Source of the DNA: Podospora pseudocomata
Lineage: Eukaryota; Ascomycota; Sordariomycetes; Sordariales; Podosporaceae
Length of the DNA stretch: 64,000 nt
Reading direction: 5' to 3'
NCBI RefSeq assembly: GCF_035222375.1
Contig: NC_085887.1
Location: 4,005,501 to 4,069,500 of the forward strand
The notes below the pieces were generated by a model. That model searched no databases. It had not been told where the DNA came from and saw only the letters and a program-made list of their open reading frames with translations. This document shows positions 44,429 to 56,062 of this stretch, piece by piece. The translations under genes and the position numbers were made by a program. Numbering within the stretch: the stretch's first letter is position 1; each line of letters opens with the position of its first letter.

Positions 44429-45835
44429 ATGGAGGACGTCTACCAACACTTTGGACGGCACAGTCTTTGGGACAAGCACGATGTCTTCAAGTCCCCCACT
44501 TTTGATGTGACTGAAATATGGGTCGACTTGGAGGGCAAAAATAAAAGCCTTATTCAAAATCGAACGATCTCTTCGCCTGACGTCGACAACTGGCTCGACG
44601 AACCTTTTTGTCAGTCGCTCCCCTCCCTTTCCGGGACAGGCACCCGGGCGGTCCGCATCGTGTGGGTTGGTCAAGATGTGGTGGTGGGAGGGGGTCGTTC
44701 TGGTCCATCAGCCAGAATTCTGGATCAGCTGGCGGAGAGGTGGGGACTGCGGTCTGCAATGGACTATGCTCGCAGCTCCTTTGCTGGTGTCTCCGCATGC
44801 CCCGGCCGGGATAACTCCGCCGTCTTCACCGTCACCTATCACCCCAAGTTGGCAGTCTCATGGTCCTACAACATCACCACCATCGGAGCCCCTCGAACTC
44901 ATGCTGTCATCTTTGCTGAAGGGGAAGAGAGGGCCGAGTTGTCCCGTATTCTCAAGTCAACCTGGGGGCCGGCACTGGCCACCGATGCCATGTTCCCGGC
45001 TCTTATTTGCAGCTTACTACTGGCCCACGAGCTAGACAGCACCTTGGACGATATCAAAAAGGTGGTTCGTGAGGTGGAGGCTCGTACGGGACACCACAGA
45101 TTCACTAGTCGAAGAGAAACACAGCCTGCGGCGGGGGAACTCGGTCAGCTGTCAGCTCAGATGAGCGGGTGCGCTGCCAAGCTGGCAAATGGTGCTCGCA
45201 AGCTGAAGCTTGTCGAGGAAATCAACCATCTCATCAGTCACCACTCTTCCTCTCCTCCGCTACCTGCAGCAACGCAACGTAATCAGACGCAACCACCGAA
45301 TTCGGCCTCTTATCGCTTCTATCAAACCCTGCCCCTCCAAACGGAGACGGCACAACAGCCGGCTGGCGCGCCAACAGCATGGGTTTCCCTGCTCTCCCAC
45401 CGTGCCACCATGCAGCAGACTGAGTTGACGTACACACAATCCCGCATCGACATCCAGATCCGGGCCCTCTTCCACCTGATTGCACAGCAAGACAACGCCA
45501 TCGCTTTCGACACAGCCTCGGCGACTCGGAGCATCGCTGCTTCCAGCCTTCAGGACTCGAGCAGCATGAAGATGCTGGCTTTGGTAGCTATGTTCTTCCT
45601 GCCTGGTAGCTTCATCGCGGCACTATTCAGCACCCCGCTTTTCAAGTGGGATGAAGCGGCAGCGGCAGAGTCAGGGTCTACCATGAGGGTGGGGACAAGA
45701 CCACAGTTTGCGCTCTTTTGGGCCGTTACTGTTCCCATCACGGTTGCGGTATTCATCATGTACGGGGTATGGATGTGGGTGGTCAAGAAGAAAGACAAGA
45801 GGAGAAGGAAGAAGGGTCTGCAGGTACTTGTGTGA
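44429..45835 (+). CDS. CorA-like membrane protein, fungal-specific branch
   Basis: Single exon, 468 residues. A soluble N-terminal region of about 370 residues with a late helical part (THSRIDIQ-like TYTQSRIDIQIRALFHLIAQQDN) leads to two C-terminal TM helices: MLALVAMFFLPGSFIAALFS (about 380-400) and FALFWAVTVPITVAVFIMYG (about 428-450). A short loop and a basic cytosolic tail (KKKDKRRRKK) complete it. The long stalk helix and TM pair match the CorA superfamily, but the GMN motif that selects Mg2+ is absent; FFLPGSFIAALFST..F.W is the usual fungal variant. Mg2+ transport should therefore not be assumed. Many such genes in ascomycetes are accessory; this one stands alone. Confidence 0.82.
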   Translation: MEDVYQHFGRHSLWDKHDVFKSPTFDVTEIWVDLEGKNKSLIQNRTISSPDVDNWLDEPFCQSLPSLSGTGTRAVRIVWVGQDVVVGGGRSGPSARILDQLAERWGLRSAMDYARSSFAGVSACPGRDNSAVFTVTYHPKLAVSWSYNITTIGAPRTHAVIFAEGEERAELSRILKSTWGPALATDAMFPALICSLLLAHELDSTLDDIKKVVREVEARTGHHRFTSRRETQPAAGELGQLSAQMSGCAAKLANGARKLKLVEEINHLISHHSSSPPLPAATQRNQTQPPNSASYRFYQTLPLQTETAQQPAGAPTAWVSLLSHRATMQQTELTYTQSRIDIQIRALFHLIAQQDNAIAFDTASATRSIAASSLQDSSSMKMLALVAMFFLPGSFIAALFSTPLFKWDEAAAAESGSTMRVGTRPQFALFWAVTVPITVAVFIMYGVWMWVVKKKDKRRRKKGLQVLV

Positions 45836-47010
45836 GTGGCTAACTGCCGGTGGTGGGTTGTTGTCCCGGGTGCCAGGTGCCGGAGAAACCGACATGCATG
45901 GTGATATTCCCACGTGGGCATCGGGGATAAGGTGCAGCCAGGGTGTGTACATCTGCATACCTTGTACTGCGTAAGCGGGGACCACTTGGAGTAGGGCGAG
46001 CGAGTATGGAGACAAGCTGCATGAGACGGCGAGACAGGCTGAAAATATTTACAATCGCGGTGGACACGGTGCGGGGACATCCTATATCTGTATATAGCGG
46101 TGAAGAAGAAGAGTGTGCAGAGACTGAGGAACATAATCATATCATGTTTGCAACGTTTTGTGACTTCTCTCTGCAGCAGATGGACTACGTTATTTTAGTT
46201 CGCTTAGGACATAGAGAGAAACTAACTGATGATGCATGTTTGCGGTATCAATCAGCAGGGAGATTTGACATGCACAGGAAGCAATGCCGGGGGTGCCATT
46301 GATACCACGGTGAACCAAATTGAAGAGTTGCATCAATGTACACTGCCACGCGATGTTTCTTTCCAGATTCGGGGGCGACTGCATGATGCCACGAGCCATG
46401 TTACCATGCATCATGGTCTAGATGTGCATGTCCCCTCCTCATCACCCAAATCTATAGACACACTATTCTTTCTAGCTCTGCGGATGGTCGATAGTCACCG
46501 AACAAGCCGGATCGCCAGGTACCCAGGCTAACAAGACAAAAAGAAACTCCTCGGTTCCCGGCCCGCAGGGTTGCAATCCCACCCTTGGCGGTGTCCCTAG
46601 CCCATAAGGGGGTTAGTCGATACCAGCACCCCCCGGTTGCCATGCCGAATCCGAGGGGATTCCCGAGTGTTTGACTTGCATTAGACTCGCTCGTATTGCC
46701 GGTTCGGGATGTTCCCGGTGGAGCCTCTCCATGGCGTTTTGCAGAAGCCCCTCAGAAGAATCGCGAGTTGGAGTTGTTTCTGGCTGGGGGTGGACGCTTC
46801 AACCTTTCCAGCGGCAGCTTGCTTTGCCACTCCCTGCTCGGTGAGGGGAGAATGAGGGGGTACATGCACAGAGGAGGCAATGATTGGGGGGCGGGGGGGA
46901 GATGGAAAATGTACTATTTATGACGGTGCCTCCCAACCAACAACAATCCCGTCGATTCTTCTCTGTACCTCTTTTTCGCCCTTCATCAAAAAGAGTCAAC
47001 CGCAGTTAAG
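45836..47010. other. intergenic
   Basis: 1.2 kb with no convincing gene. The last 150 bp should hold the promoter and 5' UTR of the flavin oxidase; ACTATTTATG near 46912 may act as a TATA element. Confidence 0.5.
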
Positions 47011-48934
47011 ATGGTCCACCTTCCTTCTGTTGGGCTGGCCGTTGCTGTCGCCTCTGGCCTTCTCCAGACCGTTACTGCCGCCCCTCAGGCCTCGACCGAC
47101 AGCACCTCCACCGCGTCGACCACGTCCTTCCTCGGCGGTCTCTTTGACTTCTTGGACGTTGCCAACCTCACCGTCACCCACCACAACGGCAAGCTCTATG
47201 GCTGCAAGTGCTCGCCCGGTCAGCTCTGCTGGCCCCAGCAATGGAAGTGGAATCAGTTGAACACCACCGTGGGTGGCAACTTGAAACTTCACATACCCCC
47301 TGCTGCGTCGTGCTATAATACCTTCACCGGTCCCTTGGGCACTGTCAACACGTACGATGCTGCCGCCTGCGCTGACGTGCATGCCAACTGGGAGGATGAG
47401 ATGTGGACGTGAGTTGTGGCCTTTTTGAGCCAAAGCCTGACCGTGACTGACATTGGATGATATTAGTGTTGAGAAGCCGGGTGCCGCCCTCTGGACATAC
47501 TTCACCAACGAGACCTGCCGGCCCACTCTCAATCCCACCGACAGCTGCACGCTGGGCTACTATGGCGTTTATGTCATCTCTGCCACCACCCGCAACCACA
47601 TCAAGGCCGGCATTGACTTTGCTCGCCGCAACAACATCCGCCTAGTCATCCGCAACACCGGCCACGACTTTATCGGCCGCAGCACCGGTGCCGGTTCCCT
47701 CATCATCAACACCCACAGCTTCCAGGATGTCAACTGGATTTCGTCGTATGCCGGCCCCGGCTCGTACTCTGGTCCTGCCGTGACCATTGCTGCCGGTGTC
47801 CAGGGCCGCTCCATCTTGGAGCAGGGCCATGCTCAGGTTCCTCCCAAGGTGATTGTTACTGGCGAATGCCCAACCGTTGGTGTTGCTGGTGGCTTCATCC
47901 AGGGCGGTGGCCACGGTCCCTGGACTACGCTCAAGGGTCTTTCTGCCGACAATGTTCTCGCCTTTGAGGCCATCACAGCGTCTGGCCACTTTGTCACTGC
48001 CAACGAGGCCCAAAACTCTGATCTTTTCTGGGCTCTCAAGGGCGGTGGTCCTTCGGCTTTTGCCGTCATCCTGTCCGTCACTATGAAGACGTTCGACGAT
48101 GTCTCGTCTGCCGGTGCCACCTTCTATGTCAACAACACCCACATTGGTTTTGACAATGACGCTTACTGGAACGCCACCAGCATCTTCCACAAGTGGTCCA
48201 ACCACTTTGTCGACAATGGGCTCTATGTCTACTATGAGCTCTTCCCCTTCACCCTCCGCGCTCAGCCTTTTGTCGCCATTGGAAAGACGGTCGCCGAGCT
48301 CAATGCCATTGTTGCCCCCATGCTTGCTGAGCTCACCGCCAACGGGATTTCCTATGAGTGGAACCCCAAGTCCTTCCCGACCTTCTTCGACCTCTATGTC
48401 GATCTTTTCGAGGCCGAGGCTGCCGGTGGTTCTGCCCTGACGGGTGGCTGGTTGTTTGATCACAATGACGTTGCCACCAACAACGACGGCATCATTGAGG
48501 CTTTCAAGACGGTCTTCTCGCCCCGCCCCGACATCTTCTCCTTCATTGTCGGTCACTTGTTCAACCCCGGCTACGGCGCTCCTGTCAGCAACAGCGCTAC
48601 CCACCCTTCGTGGCGCAATGCCACCGACTTTGTCATCACTGTCCTGCCCGTCCCTCTGGGTGCCAGCAAGGCGGTCAAGGCCGACTACCAGAACGTCTTG
48701 ACCAACACCATTGATCAGGCGCTCCGCGACGCCTCGGGCTCTGGGGCCACCTATGTCAACGAGGCTGACCCTTACCAGCCCAACTGGCAGAGCCACTTCT
48801 GGGGCTCTGAGTACCCCCGCCTCAAGCAGATCCGCAAAAAGTGGGATCCCTTGGGAGTGTTTTACTCAATTGCCACCCCCGGCACCGAGGACTGGGAGGT
48901 TATCCAAGACACCAGACTCTGCAAGAAGCTTTAA
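47011..48934 (+). CDS. secreted FAD-linked oxidase (VAO/BBE type, AA7-like)
   Basis: Exons 47011-47408 and 47467-48934 give 621 residues. Signal peptide MVHLPSVGLAVAVASGLLQTVTA. The FAD_binding_4 domain carries RNTGHDFIGRSTG (His at about 197) and VTGECPTVGVAGG (Cys at about 266), the pair that holds FAD by two covalent bonds. GGGGPSAFAVI-like KGGGPSAFAVILSVT follows. The C-terminal BBE segment is NEADPYQPNWQSHFWGSEYP then LKQIRKKWDPLGVFY. The Cys-rich N-terminal extension (YGCKCSPGQLCWP) is common in the group related to isoamyl-alcohol oxidase. It likely oxidises sugars or alcohols to acids or lactones and makes H2O2; the substrate is open. Confidence 0.92.
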
Positions 48935-49584
48935 GAGACGCTTGTTGTGAGCCTGCGAGGAGAGAATTGTAAATAACTTACTTTAATGACGACGACGGTG
49001 TATATAATGCGAGTATATGACTGCATGAATCCATAATGTTGAACCTTCGAACAATCTTTTTTTCAATTGTATTGTGAAACTGAAAATCAGTGTTGTGAAA
49101 TGTCTGGCATGTAATTGGCCCTCGTCCAGCAGACATGTGGGGTGGCGATATCGGCTGCAGGTTCGGATTCGAGGTTGAAAAGTCAACAAACCCCATCGGC
49201 AAGTTGGTTTTCCCACTTGAAAAAAACTGCCAGAGCCTCATCCATCCATACCAGCCGAGTCAGCTGAAATAACCTGCGCTGCGCATTCACTCCACCGTCA
49301 TCGTCTCTGGCCTCCACATGCTATCCACAGTTTCCCGCCGCTAGGGATCCGCACTACCCATCCGCCGATAACGAGGACGCTCCACAGGGAAACAAAGCAG
49401 GGGAACCTTTCACCGCAACCAAACAACTCCTAGGTTGGGCTTCGCGCCATGTCCATGTCCCTGGCACCCACCTTCCCGTCCCGCGTGCTTCTTTGAGATT
49501 GTGACTTTGCGGCTCTCAGAGCCTCAATTTGACGAGTCTTGCCAAGGAACGCCACCGGCACCAGCAGCGGCACCAAAACCCCCC
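48935..49584. other. intergenic
   Basis: 3' region of the oxidase and upstream region of the next MFS gene. No feature recognised. Confidence 0.5.
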
Positions 49585-51602
49585 ATGGACCGCTCTGAGG
49601 TTGACTGCCAAACAACCCTGCCAAACGGGTGCACCATGGCTGAAGCAGCTGATGAGAGAACCCCCCTACTGTCGTCCACCAGCGTCTCTCACACCACTGT
49701 TTCTCACTCGGGTGCTTCCCCTGAGGGCCCTGGTATTCCCAGAGACCACCAAGGCGAAGACGATGATGATGTCATCCAGCCCAGAAAAGATCGCAGGCGG
49801 TTGAAAAAGATCTGGACCTCACTCAAACCTTCGACCGAAAGTCAGATTCTTCTTGCTGGCTTTCTCATCACCCTGTCTTTCAGCTTCACCCAAGTCCCGT
49901 GAGTGCCCCAGCTCTGATGATCAAGTTCCCGGTGAAGCTAAGTGAGTGGGCGAAATCACGTTGGCAGAATCCTCTATGCCTTCCACCTCATGCAATGCGA
50001 TGACTACTACTCCACTCACCCACCCTACACCGGCCCCGGTGACCGCTGCAACATAGACGAGATCGCCGCCGGCATGGCCACGCAGTTTTCCATCTTGGGA
50101 ATGTCTACCACGTTCTGCGGAACCATCAACCTGTTTGTTGCTGGCTGGACAGCCAAAAAGATTGGCCCAAAGTATGCCTTGATGATTCAGACCCTGGTCC
50201 CTGGCATACGAGTATCGACGCAGATTCTGGGGCTCATGGCTGGAGGAGCAAAGGGAATGTTGATGATCCAGTGCACGCAGATTATCACGGTCATTGGCGG
50301 ACCTGCTGGGTATCTGTTGATTGTAAACATCATCGCTGGCGAAGTGGTGCCCCCACTGAGAAGGACAGCCGTGTTTGGCATGCTGCAGGGCTGTATCATG
50401 CTTGGCCAAGGCCTGGGTTACTTGAGTGAGTTACCTTTACTCAGTTGTATTCTCCATGACGCTAACTGTGTGACTTAGCCGGCGGCATGATGGGTGATAT
50501 TTGGGGCATCAGCCGGCCTTTCGAAGTAGCCTTTTGCGCGTTTCTCTTGTCAACGCTTTATGTGGCCATGGTGGTGCCATACATTGATGCAAGCACCATC
50601 AGCAGTGCAAAGAAAGCTCGAGGCCAGGGCATCTCCCAGTTGTTTACACCCCTGAGAGTGTTGCTGCCGCAGCGAATCTTGTCTCGGAACGGGACCGTGA
50701 GGAAACATTACGGACTGATGGTTCTTTGCGCCGGCATCTTTCTTGGTGTGGTATGCCTGCTCCCGTCTCCTCCTGTGGGTGTTACTAAGACTGACAAAAC
50801 GACAACAGCTGGCAACAGGATATGCGCCGCTGCTTATGCAGCTCTATGCCACAGCCAAGTTTGACTTCAAACAGACCGAGAATGGCTGGTTGACGTCAGG
50901 TTTTGCCTTTATGCGCGGTATGTTTTTAATATTTGCTTTCCCCCGCATCATCAACAGGGGACGATGTTGGTACATGACACGGCATCCAGAGGCGCAACAG
51001 CACCATGACCACGGCAATGACCATGAAGAAACGGCTCACCTGGCAACCAACCCAGAAGAGTTTGAAGCACCTATAGGATCTTTTGCCGAGCAAGAGCCAG
51101 TGGACGCGGAGCCGGTCAAGGAGGACGAGGGGACCGAATTCGACCTGTATTTCTTGCGAATCAGCCTTGTGGTGGACGGGGTGCTGACAATGTGCACGGC
51201 CTTTGCAACCGAGAGGTGGCATATATTTCTTGCTGCGTTTTTGCTCCCGCTGGCGTCTGGGTCAGCACCGGCGGCCAAGGGAGTCATGACTGAAATGTGC
51301 TCCCCATCTCAACGTGCGGACGCACTAAACGCACTGGGTCTGGTAGAAAACATTGCTCGGCTGTCAACACAGGGCTTGTTCGGCTTTGTATTTGCGGCTC
51401 TGGCTGAGGTCGGGAAGCCGCATCTTACCTTTTTTGTCAATGCTGTGAGTGTGCCGAAAGTGATCAAGACTGTTGTGGCCCAAGAGCTGATGTGACATAG
51501 GCGATTGCCATTCTCGCGTACGGCATGCTGCTGTTTTCCCGCTTCCCTCCAGAGGGGAGCAAGATCGTCGAAGATGACGCGGATGAAGATGAAAGCTCAT
51601 AG
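49585..51602 (+). CDS. MFS transporter with SLC46-like sequence
   Basis: Exons 49585-49898, 49968-50425, 50479-50750, 50809-51444 and 51501-51602 give 593 residues. An alternative start at 49636 (MAEAADERTPLLSS) is as good and would be 576 residues; DERTPLL is a common N-terminal sorting-type motif. After the first TM comes YAFHLMQCDDYYSTHPPYTG, then CNIDEIAAGMATQFSILGMS and WTAKKIGPKYALMIQ, which recall the proton-coupled folate/SLC46 group. The central loop is His/acid-rich (HPEAQQHHDHGNDHEE..), possibly metal- or pH-sensitive. The C-terminal exon encodes the last TM and an acidic tail (KIVEDDADEDESS). The substrate is unknown. Confidence 0.9.
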
Positions 51603-51880
51603 GGCTGACGAGGGGTATTCCGCAGAATGGGGGAGGGTGGGGCAATGCGTCGTCCTCACACCTAGTTTCCGTCCTCATGTGGAGCTATCGATTGTGTGCC
51701 TGCAGCTTCCAACCAGCAGCCAACAATTAATCTTCAATTCAAAGAAGCTCTTCGGCGGTGAGTCAAGTCGGTGCTGCCAGAAGCTGTCCTCGCTGCCTTT
51801 TTCTTCATCAACACTTCAGTCTTTCCCACTCTTTCACCATCTCGTCGTCGACCAACAGTCATTCCATCACAACAATCGAA

Positions 51881-54190
51881 ATGGCAGACCAGAGCAATAA
51901 TAAGCAGCAAGACGAGACCTGGTTTCTCAAGTCCAAGTGTCCAGTTCTCCTCCCCCAGCTTGACGCCCTGCGACTGTCACAGGAGGACTTTTCCACCTAT
52001 CTCGAACAGACGCTTCAGCGTAACACCAAACCCGACATCAAGGTCGAAAACAAGAAAAGCTATGCAGCTGCCGCGGCTCAGCCAACAACAAACGCCTTTA
52101 TGGATGGCCTTCTAGCCCATATTACCGGCGTCAATGACTTTCACCTGAGCGACGACAAAATGCTTACCGAAAATGGCGATGTCACCTTCCGGTCTTCAAA
52201 CAGTATTCTTGTCGATCTGTTCACCGAGCTCGAGGAAGTCATCGATAGCAATCGTCTCGACAGCATTCTCACCGCTGCCTGGGCTGAGGACCCCCTCGCC
52301 ACCCTCAAGATCATCTTCAACGCCCGGTCGATACATCTCGGCAAGAGCTCGCGCATCTCCTTTTACCGGTGCGCCGGATGGCTGGCTGAGCACCACCCCC
52401 TCACCTTGGTCAGCAACATCCACTTGCTCAGCAGGCCCGTGATTTCAAAGCCGACGTCGGCCAAGAAGCAAGAGAGCGAAGCGGTCGAAGAGGATCTCGT
52501 CATGGTGGAAGCCGAAACGACAGAAGAGGACGCCTCCGGCCTTGATGTCGTCACCGGCATGTCTCATGGCTATTGGAAGGATCTTTTGAACCTCCTCGCT
52601 CTTGCCGCCAACGGAAAGCTCAACGTCCTCGCCAGTCCCCGCGACGTTCTCAATATCAAGTGCGAAACGAAACCATCGGTGCGATACGACCAGGAAAAGG
52701 CCAAAGAACAGCGCGCCAAAACCCGCGATGCCCGCCACCATCAAGCCTGTATACTCTTGGAATCGGATGCCACGTACCGCGCACTTCACTTGACTGTCTC
52801 GCGTCTCTTTGCCGGGCAGCTCAAGAAGGACATCGCCCTCCTAAGAGACGGCGACAACAAGGCCAAGAAGCAAATCTCGCTCTGCGGCAAGTGGGCTCCG
52901 TCAACAGACCGCTTTCACGACAAACACACGTTTGTCGTCTCGACCATCGCTGAGCTGATGTATCCTGCACCCATGTTTAGCTCTGACATTGCGGGCAATC
53001 GTGAGCTGTACCTTCGTCATGCACGTGAGGCCTATCGAAAGGATATCTCCGCCCTCCGCAAGCACTTGGACATTGTCGAACGCAAGCTGTCGGCCAAAAC
53101 CCTCGACAAGATAAAGTACGACCGCGTCCCGTCTGTGGCCATGAACAATTACACCCCAATATTTGCAGCCAAGGACGAGACTCGGTTCATGAAGTACCTC
53201 GACGACGTTTCAACTGGCAAGACCCAGATCAGTGGTGCCACTCTCCTTCCCAGCACTCTCATCAAGGCCGCACGTGAGGCATCAGACCGTTCAACATACT
53301 CATTCGGCTCGCAAACCAAGAAGAAGCGGACGCTCAAGGAAATGAAGGCTGATGTCGTGGGTGCTGCCACCTCCAAGGTGATTGACGGCCAGTGGAAGAC
53401 ACTTGTCCAGCGCATCAAAGACTCTGGCACTCTGGAATCCTGCATCGCCGTGTGCGATGTTTCTGGGAGCATGAGCAGTCCTGTCTTCCAAGATGGCACC
53501 ACCCCCATGGACAGCTCCATTGGCCTTTCGCTCCTGGTGGCTGAAGTCACCAAGCCTCCGTTTGGTGGAGCTTTCATCACCTTCTCCACAGATCCCAAAG
53601 TTGAGAAGGTTGACCTCAGTGAGGGTCTGGGTAAGAAATATAACAGGATGGTAAGGGCGGACTGGGGCACCAGCACAGACTTCTGTGCCGTCTTCAGCCG
53701 TCTGATCCTGCCAATGGCCATCAAGAATGCTGTCAAGCCTGAGGACATGGTCAAGCGAGTATTTGTCTTTAGCGACATGCACTTCAACTCGGCTCAGTAC
53801 GGTGCCGGTCAGTGGTCTTCGAGCTTCGAGCGGATTCAACAGGATTTCAAGGATGCGGGCTATGAGATGCCCGAGCTGGTGTTTTGGAACCTGGCCGGGG
53901 GTCGAGGTGGATATTCCGGCTCATATGACATCGGCCCCAAGCCCGTGGCCGCTGATCAAGTTGGCACAGCTCTTGTCAGCGGGTACTCTGAGGGTATGCT
54001 CAAGGTTTTCCTAGGTGGTGCTGGGTTTGACGAGATCAAGGAAGAGGATGAGGAGATGGCCGTGGTTGTAACCAAGGACGGGGAGGAGGTCACGGTAGAG
54101 CCAGAGGCGAAGCGTAGAAAAGATCCATACGACCAGCTCAAGCAGGCCATTTCCCACAAGGCGTACGGCGGGTTGGTTGTGTTGGATTAG
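51881..54190 (+). CDS. DUF2828 protein with C-terminal vWA-type domain
   Basis: Single exon, 769 residues from MADQSNNKQQDETWF. The large helical N-terminal part begins TTNAFMDGLLAHITGVNDFH and runs through SILTAAWAEDPLATLKIIFNARSIHLGK, with an acidic insert (about 205-225). The C-terminal vWA-like domain starts CIAVCDVSGSMSS (about 520-532), giving a full MIDAS Asp-x-Ser-x-Ser, followed by GAFITFSTDP and DWGTSTDFCAVF, the later MIDAS residues. No signal peptide. The layout, helical repeats then MIDAS-vWA, resembles the Ro60/TROVE architecture, which binds RNA; that link is inference. The biological role of DUF2828 in fungi is unknown to me. Confidence 0.9.
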   Translation: MADQSNNKQQDETWFLKSKCPVLLPQLDALRLSQEDFSTYLEQTLQRNTKPDIKVENKKSYAAAAAQPTTNAFMDGLLAHITGVNDFHLSDDKMLTENGDVTFRSSNSILVDLFTELEEVIDSNRLDSILTAAWAEDPLATLKIIFNARSIHLGKSSRISFYRCAGWLAEHHPLTLVSNIHLLSRPVISKPTSAKKQESEAVEEDLVMVEAETTEEDASGLDVVTGMSHGYWKDLLNLLALAANGKLNVLASPRDVLNIKCETKPSVRYDQEKAKEQRAKTRDARHHQACILLESDATYRALHLTVSRLFAGQLKKDIALLRDGDNKAKKQISLCGKWAPSTDRFHDKHTFVVSTIAELMYPAPMFSSDIAGNRELYLRHAREAYRKDISALRKHLDIVERKLSAKTLDKIKYDRVPSVAMNNYTPIFAAKDETRFMKYLDDVSTGKTQISGATLLPSTLIKAAREASDRSTYSFGSQTKKKRTLKEMKADVVGAATSKVIDGQWKTLVQRIKDSGTLESCIAVCDVSGSMSSPVFQDGTTPMDSSIGLSLLVAEVTKPPFGGAFITFSTDPKVEKVDLSEGLGKKYNRMVRADWGTSTDFCAVFSRLILPMAIKNAVKPEDMVKRVFVFSDMHFNSAQYGAGQWSSSFERIQQDFKDAGYEMPELVFWNLAGGRGGYSGSYDIGPKPVAADQVGTALVSGYSEGMLKVFLGGAGFDEIKEEDEEMAVVVTKDGEEVTVEPEAKRRKDPYDQLKQAISHKAYGGLVVLD

Positions 54191-54724
54191 GCAGCCTTTG
54201 GGGGGTTTCGTTTTGTAGAATGGTTTGAAGAACAACAATGTTGCAAAGTAACTAGCAAGCCTCGTTCTATTGTAAACAAAAGCTCCGACTGTCATTCATC
54301 CGTAACATCCGGAACTCTCTTAGTTTCATCCCAGGACTGTTGGTGGCTCATGCCCTCTCTGGTGTCTCGCAACAGTTGATAGTGGCGCCGCCTAGCACCA
54401 GTACCTTGGTTAAGGTACCCTTTGTCCCTGTTGACGTCTAACAGCGGAAGCGCCGAGACGCTGCCGACAATCTTTCCTATTGCCGGCGTCGCATTCAACT
54501 TGGCAAGCCGGGTAAAGCGGATGATGGCAGGTTCCCGCGATATCATAGATTGCCCCCACCGATTTATTGTAGATGAATTGGAGACCAATGCGGGGTTGTC
54601 TTACATCTCAGGGGTATTTCGAGGTGACGTAGATGCGAGACAGGAGGATATAAAGAGTTGGAGAAAGTCTCTTATCTGAGACGGTGAGGCATTGTCCGAC
54701 CACACAAGATTGATAGACACCATC
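54191..54724. other. intergenic
   Basis: 534 bp holding the 3' flank of the DUF2828 gene and the promoter of the secreted protein, with TATAAA at 54649. No other gene recognised. Confidence 0.5.
54649..54654 (+). promoter_or_regulatory. TATA box of the secreted protein gene
   Basis: TATAAA 71 bp upstream of the ATG at 54725, in the context GGATATAAAGAG. Confidence 0.5.
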
Positions 54725-55474
54725 ATGAAGCTCTCCCCCTTCACCGCGCTCGTTCCGTTGCTGCCTTCCATCTTGGCCATCCCTGCTTCGTCTCACCTGT
54801 CACCAAGACAGCAAAGGTGCATAGGAGATAGCGAACCTGGCCTGTGGGTGGTGGAGAATCTCGAGGTGGAATATACTGGCGACGAAGTGCTCCAGCGCGG
54901 CAACGCCACGTTCACGCTCACCAACACCAACACTGAAGTTACCGACACCCTGCGTTGCTCCCTACGAGCCAACTACATTTGTGAATTTTATGGGATCCCG
55001 TCTGATCCGAACCTCGATATCTGGTTGCAGCTCAACCTGAACGTTGCAAGCTTCACCCTGAACAAGACCCTTCCTGATTGCCTAGGGCCTGAGTGGGGGT
55101 ATGTCTTGACCAATGATTGGGGGCGCACAAGACACGAATGCTAACATCAGAGCAGCGACGCTTGGATTGTAGGACAAACCGAACTGTACCTTGAATGCCC
55201 ACAGGAGTGGACCGACAAGATGGTCTGCCAAGACGATGGGATCAAGGGTGTCGCAGACGGAGATGTGGTGCTGCCCGAAGGCTGGCCGAACGGTCGAGAG
55301 GATGAGAAGAGAGAAGTGGCTGCCGATAACAGACAGGACGGGGTTGATCAGGTTGTTCGCAAAAGAATTTCTGGAGGAGGAAGCCAGGCCGAGCATGCAC
55401 AGCCCCATCAGCAGACGGAGCGCAGAAAGACCAGACCTGTTCAGCCCGTCGGTGAAGAGGAGGCTGAGGCTTAG
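54725..55474 (+). CDS. secreted protein, uncharacterised
   Basis: Exons 54725-55098 and 55156-55474 give 230 residues. Signal peptide MKLSPFTALVPLLPSILAIPA. The part coded by exon 1 looks like a small beta domain (WVVENLEVEYTGDEVLQRGN, then ATFTLTNTNTEVTDTLRCSL) with N-glycosylation sites. Exon 2 adds DAWIVGQTELYLECPQEWTD and VCQDDGIKGVADGD, then a long polar, charged tail (EDEKREVAADNRQD..) with no structure I can name. About six Cys are seen. The aspect of the beta part is like one unit of the repeat protein at 38502-40270, but I cannot claim homology from reading alone. The tail could reflect a wrong 3' model. Confidence 0.68.
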
Positions 55475-56062
55475 ACTTGCGATGCTAGAAGACTGCGATG
55501 CTGTCAGGCAGAGGGTTGATACCTACCTTAAGTCACCTTGAATGAGAAGTTTATGCGCATTGCAGTTAATGACAACTGATGAATTCCACTCAAGCATTTG
55601 CTCAATAAGTGTGTAGATGACAGAACCTCCGATTATGAGAGTACGCTTATAACTGCCCTGCTATATCATATTCTTCCCAACCCAGTTGGATAAATTCTAG
55701 ACCGGAAACTGGAAAACGGATTGCTTGTAAAGAGGTAGGCTGTGCCACACACGTCAACCTGACAAGCCAGGCCTGGATGCGTCTCGACTTCTTGGCCAGA
55801 CCAATAGTTCCTTCTTAGCACCTAAAGGGACAGGAATGGCGTCGTCATAGACTTGGCGGCACACCAGATATTGGCTGTTTGTCAATATGTGGCGTTGACA
55901 AGATGGAAAATGTCTGAGGCGGAGCAGATTGCACAATCAGACTCGAGAGGATATTAAGCTGATGCTTTTCGCTCATCACAGGTCGAAGTCAGCCCATGAC
56001 AGTCTGGTCCTAACACAGATCGCGCTCTGGCCAAGAGAAGGGAATCTAGCTAATCTGACACC
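55475..56062. other. intergenic
   Basis: 588 bp without a recognised gene. A TACCTACCTTAAG motif, a relative of the TAGGTA repeat, lies near 55520. Confidence 0.45.

Noticed and set aside
46550-46640. Possible tRNA-like inverted elements near a GGGTTGCAATCCC stretch
   Set aside because: No complete cloverleaf, anticodon arm or canonical T-loop could be drawn; no tRNA was found anywhere in the window.
47642-48796. 384-codon open frame opposite the flavin oxidase
   Set aside because: Antisense shadow of a strongly biased gene; no recognisable motif.
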